Made by a program: the position numbers and the translations under genes | Shown: one piece after another, positions 7,106 to 12,041 of the stretch | How the letters are laid out: each line of letters opens with the position of its first letter | Position numbering within the stretch: the stretch's first letter is position 1 | The notes under the pieces: model-generated | Databases searched by the model: none | What the model saw: only the letters and a program-made list of their open reading frames with translations | Told to the model about the DNA's origin: nothing | NCBI GenBank assembly: GCA_030619405.1 | Contig: JAUXBK010000055.1 | Location: forward strand, 1-12,041 | Direction: 5' to 3' | Source of the DNA: Sedimenticola sp. | Lineage (GTDB): Bacteria > Pseudomonadota > Gammaproteobacteria > Chromatiales > Chromatiaceae | Length of the DNA stretch: 12,041 nucleotides

Positions 7106-7230
7106 TATAACGCTTGATTGGCCAGGATCTTTACAGATTGAGTCAAGTTTCTAGTGCTGGGTATAGACACGGTTGAATGCTACTACAGCGGAATACTGAA
7201 TGTAAGGGTGGGTTCTCTTTTCTCATGCCG

Positions 7231-8238
7231 TCACACGAGTGGTGTTTTGGACTCGGAACCCGGGATCTCCCGCACCAGCCGTGGCACCAGATAACCTGGT
7301 AGCTGGTGCCTGACAGCCTGGTGCAGTTCGATTGCCTCCGGGTCGGGCACCGCGAAGTGGCTGGCACCTTGGACTGGATCCAACTGGTGAAGGTAATAGG
7401 GCAGAACTCCTGCGGCCGAGAGTCCCTCGCTCAATTCCACCAGAGCCCGTGATGAGTCGTTCACGCCTCTCAGCAGAACCGATTGATTGAGCAACGATAC
7501 GCCCGCACTGCGAAGGCTGGAGAGGGCGGTGCGGAGGGGGTCGGTGATCTCCCGGGCATGATTGACGTGGAGTACCAGCACGGACTGCAGTCCTGAGTCA
7601 CTGAGCCAACCGCTCATCTCGGTGGTTATTCGTTCCGGGAGCACTGCCGGCAGCCGGGTGTGGACTCGTAATCGCTTGACATGGGGGATTTCCGAGAGCT
7701 TTTGGGCGAGTTGCGACAACCGGTTATCCGACAACATCAGAGGGTCGCCACCGCTGAGGATTACCTCGTTGATCTGGCCTGAGCGCGTGATGAAATCGAG
7801 GGTGTCACGCCACCGGTCGCACCCGGCGCTGGAATTGGAATAGGGGTAGTGACGACGAAAGCAGTAGCGACAGTGGATACCACAGGCACCGGTGGTGATG
7901 ACCAGCACCCGTCCCCGGTACTTCTGCAGTACGCCGGTTCCCACACTCCGGTCCAGGTCACCCACCGGATCGGTGCTGAATCCGGGCTGCAATCGAAGCT
8001 CGTCGTCGATGGGCAGCACCTGGCGCAGGAGTGGGTCATGGGGGTTTCCTGGCTCCATCAAGGCGGCGTAACCAACGGGTACCCGCAAGCTGAACTCCCT
8101 GGCGGCAGCCCGGGCGCCGGGCAGCAGGTCGGGATCGATACGGAGATATTCGAACAGCGCCTCCACCCGGGTGAAGGCGCTGGTGAGCTGTTGCTGCCAG
8201 GCAGGGGTCTGACATGTGGCAGAGGTTCGATGTATCAT
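7231..8238 (-). CDS. epmB: EF-P (R)-beta-lysine-forming lysine 2,3-aminomutase
   Basis: A radical SAM, PLP-dependent enzyme that converts L-lysine to (R)-beta-lysine for EF-P modification. With the start at 8238 the protein has 335 residues, close to the 342 of E. coli EpmB. The CxxxCxxC cluster is CGIHCRYC at residues 119-126, giving Cys119, Cys123 and Cys126. The PLP lysine is in SKTPL near the C-terminus (Lys331). The start MIHR is preferred over an in-frame ATG 14 codons upstream, at 8280. That longer form would run into efp, while MIHR has GGAAAGG 2 bases upstream at 8241-8247 and matches the family's MIPR-like start. It is divergent from efp with only 35 bases between the two start codons. 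Confidence 0.93.
   Translation of the reverse strand: MIHRTSATCQTPAWQQQLTSAFTRVEALFEYLRIDPDLLPGARAAAREFSLRVPVGYAALMEPGNPHDPLLRQVLPIDDELRLQPGFSTDPVGDLDRSVGTGVLQKYRGRVLVITTGACGIHCRYCFRRHYPYSNSSAGCDRWRDTLDFITRSGQINEVILSGGDPLMLSDNRLSQLAQKLSEIPHVKRLRVHTRLPAVLPERITTEMSGWLSDSGLQSVLVLHVNHAREITDPLRTALSSLRSAGVSLLNQSVLLRGVNDSSRALVELSEGLSAAGVLPYYLHQLDPVQGASHFAVPDPEAIELHQAVRHQLPGYLVPRLVREIPGSESKTPLV
8209..8238 (+). promoter_or_regulatory. Candidate sigma70 promoter of efp
   Basis: CTGACA at 8209-8214 and TATCAT at 8233-8238 each differ from consensus by one base and are spaced 18 bases apart. Transcription would begin at about 8244-8246, giving an untranslated leader of about 30 bases before the efp ATG. 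The -10 box overlaps the first codon of the divergent epmB gene, so the two genes could interfere with each other's transcription. This is a pattern match only. Confidence 0.45.
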
Positions 8239-8273
8239 GCGCCTTTCCAGTTCGGTAGTTTCGTGAGGAAGCG

Positions 8274-8846
8274 ATGGCAAGTTACAGTACCAATGAGTTC
8301 AAGGGTGGCCTTAAGATCATGCAGGATGGTGATCCCTGTTCCATTATAGCGAACGAATTCGTCAAACCGGGCAAGGGCCAGGCTTTCAACCGGGTCAAGA
8401 TCCGTAACCTCAAGACCGGGCGTGTCATCGAGCGCACCTTCAAATCCGGCGAGAGCGTGGAAGCGGCGGATGTGCTGGAGGTGGAACTGCAGTACCTCTA
8501 CAACGACGGTGAGTTCTGGCACTTCATGGATTCGGAGAGCTACGAACAGTACAGTGCCGATGCCAAGGCGGTGGGTGAGACCAGCAAGTGGTTGAAAGAC
8601 CAGGCCAGCTGTACCGTTACCCTCTGGAACGGCACGCCCATTATCGTCGAGCCGCCCAATTTTGTAACTCTCAGCATTACCGAGACCGATCCCGGACTGA
8701 AGGGCGATACCTCCGGAGGCGGTGGCAAGCCCGCCACCCTGGAGACCGGTGCCGTGGTGAGAGTGCCCCTGTTCATCCAGTCAGGTGAGACGATCAAGGT
8801 CGATACCCGCTCCGGGGAGTACGTCTCCCGCGCCAGGGAAGAGTGA
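8274..8846 (+). CDS. efp: Translation elongation factor P
   Basis: EF-P (190 residues) binds ribosomes stalled at consecutive prolines and stimulates peptide-bond formation. It aligns along its full length with E. coli EF-P (188 residues) as I recall it. The modification loop is KPGKGQAF with the acceptor Lys34. The three beta-barrel domains are complete, with YLYNDGEFWHFM in the middle and DPGLKGDT and TRSGEYVSR near the end. The start MASYSTNEFK matches the family start, with GAGGAAG at 8265-8271. The ATG is 35 bases from the start of epmB. The stop overlaps the start of epmA by GTGA, so the two are translationally coupled. Lys34 together with EpmA and EpmB shows the beta-lysylation route, not the rhamnosylation or EarP route. 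Confidence 0.97.
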   Translation: MASYSTNEFKGGLKIMQDGDPCSIIANEFVKPGKGQAFNRVKIRNLKTGRVIERTFKSGESVEAADVLEVELQYLYNDGEFWHFMDSESYEQYSADAKAVGETSKWLKDQASCTVTLWNGTPIIVEPPNFVTLSITETDPGLKGDTSGGGGKPATLETGAVVRVPLFIQSGETIKVDTRSGEYVSRAREE

Positions 8847-9829
8847 GCGATGGGTCAGCGGGAGAGTGGCGACCTGTCGCGACTCCCCGGCGATTGCAGG
8901 CGCGTGCCCGACTGTTGGCTGGGGTGCGTGACTATTTCCACGGCGCCGGGGTGATGGAGGTAGAGACACCCGCCTGTTCGGTTGCCGCCGTCACCGACCC
9001 TGCAATCGACAGCCTTGCAACCCGCTACAGCGGGCCCGGGGCCGCCAATGGGCGGACCCTCTATCTTCACACTTCGCCTGAATTTCCCATGAAACGACTG
9101 CTGGCTGCCGGCTCCGGGGCGATCTTTCAGATCTGCAGGGTGTTCCGTGATGGTGAGTCCGGGCGTTTCCACAACCCGGAGTTCACCCTGCTCGAGTGGT
9201 ACCGGCCCGGCTGTGATCACCATCGGTTGATGGATGATGTGGCAGCGCTGGTACAGGCGCTGCTTCCCGCCCCGGCGGTGGAGGAGCGCATCAGTTATAC
9301 TGCACTGTTTCATCGCCATCTGGGGATCGACCCTTTTGTTCTGCCGCCCCAGGCGCTGCGCCTGGTTGCTGGCAATCAGGGTGTGCCGGGTGTGGACAGC
9401 CTGGATCTGCCCGACCGGGACAGCTGGCTGGATCTGCTGATGACGCACTGCATCGAGCCGGCGCTTCCGCCCGGACTCTGCTTTATTTACGACTACCCGG
9501 CCAGCCAGGCCTCTCTGGCCAGGATACGCTCGGGCGACCCGCCAGTATCAGAACGCTTCGAACTCTATCTGGATGGACTGGAGCTGGCCAACGGATTCCA
9601 CGAGCTGAGGGATGCGGCTGAACAGCGACGGCGTTTCCAGCACGACCTGGTGCGTCGGCGGGAACTGGGGAAGCCTCTACCGCCCCTGGACGAGCGGTTT
9701 CTCTCTGCCCTGGAGGCGGGCCTGCTCGACTGTGCCGGGGTGGCGCTGGGGATCGACCGTCTGCTGATGCGGGTAACCGGTGCCAGCCATATCGACCAGG
9801 TTCTGGCGTTTCCTCTGGAGCGGGCCTGA
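8843..9829 (+). CDS. epmA: EF-P-lysine (beta-lysyl) ligase, a LysRS paralogue
   Basis: A 328-residue class II aminoacyl-tRNA-synthetase-like enzyme that attaches (R)-beta-lysine to Lys34 of EF-P. It lacks the anticodon-binding domain of LysRS and has the usual length of about 325. Visible motifs are VMEVETP (37-43, near motif 1), VFRDGESGRFHNPEF (100-114, motif 2) and GVALGIDRLLM (299-309, motif 3). The GTG at 8843 is the start: it overlaps the efp stop in GTGA and aligns with the family's N-terminus. An out-of-frame ATG at 8850 is not used. EpmA and EpmB in one locus are enough for beta-lysylation; the hydroxylase EpmC is not in this window. Confidence 0.94.
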   Translation: MSDGSAGEWRPVATPRRLQARARLLAGVRDYFHGAGVMEVETPACSVAAVTDPAIDSLATRYSGPGAANGRTLYLHTSPEFPMKRLLAAGSGAIFQICRVFRDGESGRFHNPEFTLLEWYRPGCDHHRLMDDVAALVQALLPAPAVEERISYTALFHRHLGIDPFVLPPQALRLVAGNQGVPGVDSLDLPDRDSWLDLLMTHCIEPALPPGLCFIYDYPASQASLARIRSGDPPVSERFELYLDGLELANGFHELRDAAEQRRRFQHDLVRRRELGKPLPPLDERFLSALEAGLLDCAGVALGIDRLLMRVTGASHIDQVLAFPLERA

Positions 9830-9920
9830 ATGCCACCCAGATGCCAGGATCCTGACAGCATCTCCCTTATTTATTGGCGGTGAGGAACGATCATAACCGT
9901 TCACGGGATCATAAAGACAT

Positions 9921-10844
9921 TTAGCCGCGGATTGACGCGGACATTTTTTGTGTTACAAACTCGCCAATCTGCTCGCCCATGCAGACGGTGGTACCCGGCT
10001 GCATGGATTCACTCCACTCGATCGCGTTTCGGGGAAACAGCAGGATCACGGTGGAGCCCATGTTGAAGCGTCCCATCTCCTCACCCTTGTCCAGCTCCAC
10101 TGGCTCCGGTGGTTCTCCAATGTAGTTCCAGTGGCTGATTCGACGTGACCGGGGCGCGACGGTGCCGGCCCAGACCGTATCCATGCTGGCCACGAAAATG
10201 GCACCCACCATGATGACGGCCATCGGTCCCGCCTCGGTTTCGAACAGGTTGATCACCCGTTCGTTGCGGCTGAACAGCCTCGGCACCGCCCGGGTGGTGG
10301 CGGGGCTGACACTGAACAGCCGACCAGGGACATGAACCATCTTCTTCAACAGACCGCCGAAGGGCATGTGAATACGGTGGTAGTCCCTGGGGGAGAGATA
10401 TAGGGTGGAAAAACTTCCCCCCTCGAACATATCCGCCAGCCGCGGGTCCCCCCCCAGCAGCTCCTGTGTCGAGTAGAATTGCCCCTTGGCCTGGATGATC
10501 CGCCCCTGCTCGATACGGCCGGCCTGGCTTACGGTACCGTCTACCGGGCTGGCGATGGCTGCCCGACCTCGGATGATCGGGCGGGCCGCAGGCTGCAGGG
10601 CGCGGGTGAAAAAGGTGTTGAAGCTGGGGTAGTGTTCCGGGTCCGGTTCCTCTGCAATACTCATGTCTACACGATAGGCGCGAATGACTGCCCGGATCAT
10701 CAGGTTTTTCAGGAGGAACCACTCATTCCGGGTCAGCCAGTACATCACCGCCGACAGCAGGTGGTGCGGCAGCAGGTAGAGTAGCAGGGCAAACAGCCGG
10801 TCGAGCAGGCCGGGGTAGTCGTTACGGGTTCCGGGTTTATGCAT
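9921..10844 (-). CDS. psd: Phosphatidylserine decarboxylase proenzyme
   Basis: This pyruvoyl-dependent enzyme converts phosphatidylserine to phosphatidylethanolamine at the inner membrane. The 307-residue proenzyme has the catalytic Asp102 (SPVDG), His159 (YHRIHMP) and the self-cleavage site MGST at 262-265. Cleavage before Ser264 would make the pyruvoyl group. The first residue of the site is Met where E. coli has Leu; this should be tolerated, as the essential Gly-Ser is kept. An N-terminal hydrophobic stretch (about 13-35) suits membrane association. The ATG start at 10844 has no strong Shine-Dalgarno site and lies 17 bases after the UspA stop, so translation may be coupled to UspA. The gene is convergent with epmA, 91 bases away. 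Confidence 0.93.
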   Translation of the reverse strand: MHKPGTRNDYPGLLDRLFALLLYLLPHHLLSAVMYWLTRNEWFLLKNLMIRAVIRAYRVDMSIAEEPDPEHYPSFNTFFTRALQPAARPIIRGRAAIASPVDGTVSQAGRIEQGRIIQAKGQFYSTQELLGGDPRLADMFEGGSFSTLYLSPRDYHRIHMPFGGLLKKMVHVPGRLFSVSPATTRAVPRLFSRNERVINLFETEAGPMAVIMVGAIFVASMDTVWAGTVAPRSRRISHWNYIGEPPEPVELDKGEEMGRFNMGSTVILLFPRNAIEWSESMQPGTTVCMGEQIGEFVTQKMSASIRG

Positions 10845-10861
10845 TTGGGATAAGTGTCCGC

Positions 10862-11290
10862 TCAGCCCTTGATTACCATTACTGAGCTATGGGCGTGCTC
10901 GACCACCTTGGCAGCGCAGGAGCCGAGAAATACCTGTGCCAGACTCTGGGTGTGGGAGGGGATGATGATCAGGTCAGACTGGAGTTTCTTCGCCTGCTCC
11001 AGGATCCGTTCCGCGGGGCTTCCCTCGGTGATGATCAGATGAGTCTGGATGTCATTGGGAAAGTTTGCAGCGACGTATCGCTTAAGTTCCACCCCGATCT
11101 CCTTCAGTGCCTTTTTGGCCGCTTTTTCCGGGAAGAAAGAGGCGACCAGCGGCATACCGAAACCGGGCATCACTGTCATCACATAGACCTCTGCAGCATG
11201 TTTGCGGGCCTCGTCGATGGCGATCTTCACTGCCTTGGCGGCCAGGTGCGTCTCCTGAAGGTCGATCGGCATCAGTATTTTCTTGAACAT
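10862..11290 (-). CDS. UspA-family protein, possible TRAP-transporter regulator (TeaD-like)
   Basis: A 142-residue single UspA domain protein (Rossmann-like, usually dimeric). The start FKKILMPIDL and the end VEHAHSSVMVIKG are typical. The nucleotide-binding motif is incomplete: SHTQSLAQVFLGS (112-124) keeps the final GS but lacks the earlier glycines of GxxGxxxxxxxxxGS. It may therefore bind ATP poorly. It lies just downstream of a TRAP permease gene on the same strand, 108 bases away, and ahead of psd. In Halomonas, TeaD, a UspA protein, lies next to and regulates the TeaABC TRAP transporter. By analogy this one probably tunes the TRAP permease. AAGGA about 9 bases before the ATG supports the start. 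Confidence 0.85.
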   Translation of the reverse strand: MFKKILMPIDLQETHLAAKAVKIAIDEARKHAAEVYVMTVMPGFGMPLVASFFPEKAAKKALKEIGVELKRYVAANFPNDIQTHLIITEGSPAERILEQAKKLQSDLIIIPSHTQSLAQVFLGSCAAKVVEHAHSSVMVIKG

Positions 11291-11398
11291 TACCGGTTCC
11301 TTGTCTGTTTCACGACACTGGGGTCAGCTCTGAACCGAGCCATCCCCGTCTATAGATGCGGCTGTCGCCGCGAATAGTTGCAGGATCTAGGTATCAAC

Positions 11399-12041
11399 TC
11401 AGGCTGCTTCCGGCACCGGGTCCGGCCGGTGCCGCTTGCGCTGCACCAGGGCAAGAAACCACAACAGGACCAGGGCAGGGATGAACATGATCTGTTTGGG
11501 CGGGCGCTCCGCGGTTACCTGGACGTTGAGGATCTCCCAATCCATGTCGAGCCCTGCCTCCTGGGCCTGACTACTGAAGCCGACCATGTCGATGATCACC
11601 CGCTCCCCCTCCACCCTGTATTCGACGATACCCGCATTGGCCAGCCGTTCCTTGCCGGGGCCGGCGGGGCCCATGGGCAACAGAACCGTCCGGCTTACCC
11701 GTTTGCCATCCAGGTTTTCACCGGTTGCCATCAGCTGCAGGTTGCCCTCCGGTGGGACCTCCTCCGCCAGTTCCACGATGCTGGTCGGCGGCATGATATT
11801 GACCGGGGAATAGACCATGTCCCACCAGAAGCCGGGGCGGAACAGGGTGAAGGCGATCAGCAGCAGCAGCAGGGATTCCCACAGGCGGCTTCTGGTCAGC
11901 CAGTAGCCCTGGGTGGCGGCGGCGAACAGCAGCATGGCGATGGTTGCGCTGGCGATGACCAGCAGCAGTTCGAACCAGTTGCCGATCCCGATCATCAGCA
12001 ACTGGGTGTTGAAGATGAACAGGAACGGCAGGATGGCGGTA
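11399..12041 (-). CDS. TRAP transporter large/fused permease, C-terminal part only (DUF3394 region)
   Basis: The gene runs off the right edge, so the 5' part is missing and about 213 C-terminal residues are seen. Translation continues in frame beyond the TTG at 12001 to the window end, which shows that this is a fragment by position and not by mutation. The visible part has membrane segments (PFLFIFNTQ, then WFELLLVIASATIAMLLF, then a third around ESLLLLLIAFTLF). A DUF3394-like soluble region of roughly 120 residues and a last hydrophobic helix before a basic tail (RKRHRP) follow. DUF3394 is found at the C-terminus of TRAP permeases. The substrate cannot be told without the binding protein. 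The gene ends in TGA 108 bases before UspA, with which it is likely co-transcribed. Confidence 0.85.
   Translation of the reverse strand, partial: TAILPFLFIFNTQLLMIGIGNWFELLLVIASATIAMLLFAAATQGYWLTRSRLWESLLLLLIAFTLFRPGFWWDMVYSPVNIMPPTSIVELAEEVPPEGNLQLMATGENLDGKRVSRTVLLPMGPAGPGKERLANAGIVEYRVEGERVIIDMVGFSSQAQEAGLDMDWEILNVQVTAERPPKQIMFIPALVLLWFLALVQRKRHRPDPVPEAA

Noticed and set aside
7104..7109. TATAAT on the - strand overlapping the PilZ-like start codon
   Set aside because: A perfect -10 box, which could make a leaderless mRNA from Met3, but no -35 box fits at 16-19 bases; likely chance.
7106..7230. Spacer between epmB and the PilZ-like gene
   Set aside because: Contains TTGACT on the - strand but no -10 box at the right distance, and no terminator or small gene that I can support.
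8239..8280. Longer epmB start at 8280
   Set aside because: It would overlap the efp start, lacks a ribosome site, and adds 14 residues not expected from the family; the ATG at 8238 has GGAAAGG upstream.
9885..9902. Possible terminator between epmA and psd (GAACG...CGTTC)
   Set aside because: The stem is only 5 bp with an 8-base loop and no T-run.
10081..10722. 213-codon open frame on the - strand
   Set aside because: Shifted frame within psd; Gly/Arg/Pro-rich shadow of a GC-rich gene.
11358..11371. GCGGC/GCCGC hairpin between the TRAP permease and UspA
   Set aside because: A short stem without a T-run; it could be a processing site, but a terminator is not supported.

Overview
The window looks like chromosomal DNA of a gammaproteobacterium. 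The efp, epmA, epmB, psd and fimX-like proteins are all of gammaproteobacterial type, and a fimX-like/psd neighbourhood is, from memory, also found in Pseudomonas. The mix of an orphan ParA, a DUF302 protein and a fused TRAP permease with a UspA would fit a free-living or symbiotic sulfur-oxidizer-like lineage (Chromatiales/Sedimenticola type), but that placement is inference. There is no plasmid, prophage, CRISPR or RNA gene. Coding density is high and every gene looks intact except the last, which runs off the right edge.

Left part (1-3156, + strand): four genes in a row. They are a secreted two-repeat protein of the DUF4412/LolA-like kind, an orphan ParA/MinD-type ATPase, a membrane-anchored DUF302 protein, and a single-pass membrane protein with a Met-rich coiled coil. 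This set is the least understood part of the window and the best candidate for an undescribed system. Three different inverted-repeat elements lie before it and within its spacers (1-64, 1617-1677, 2328-2473). A structured AT-rich leader precedes the fourth gene.

Middle (3164-7105, - strand): a FimX-like REC/PAS/GGDEF/EAL protein with degenerate GGDEF and EAL motifs, and just upstream of it a large PilZ-like partner. They are 6 bases apart, almost certainly co-transcribed, and probably act in cyclic-di-GMP control of type IV pili.

EF-P cassette (7231-9829): epmB (-) is divergent from efp and epmA (+). efp and epmA overlap by four bases. Together they make (R)-beta-lysine, attach it to Lys34 of EF-P and supply the EF-P substrate.

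Right part (9921-12041, - strand): a 5'-truncated TRAP permease C-terminus (DUF3394 region), then a UspA-family protein, then psd. UspA next to a TRAP permease recalls TeaD, the regulator of the TeaABC transporter. psd converges on epmA.
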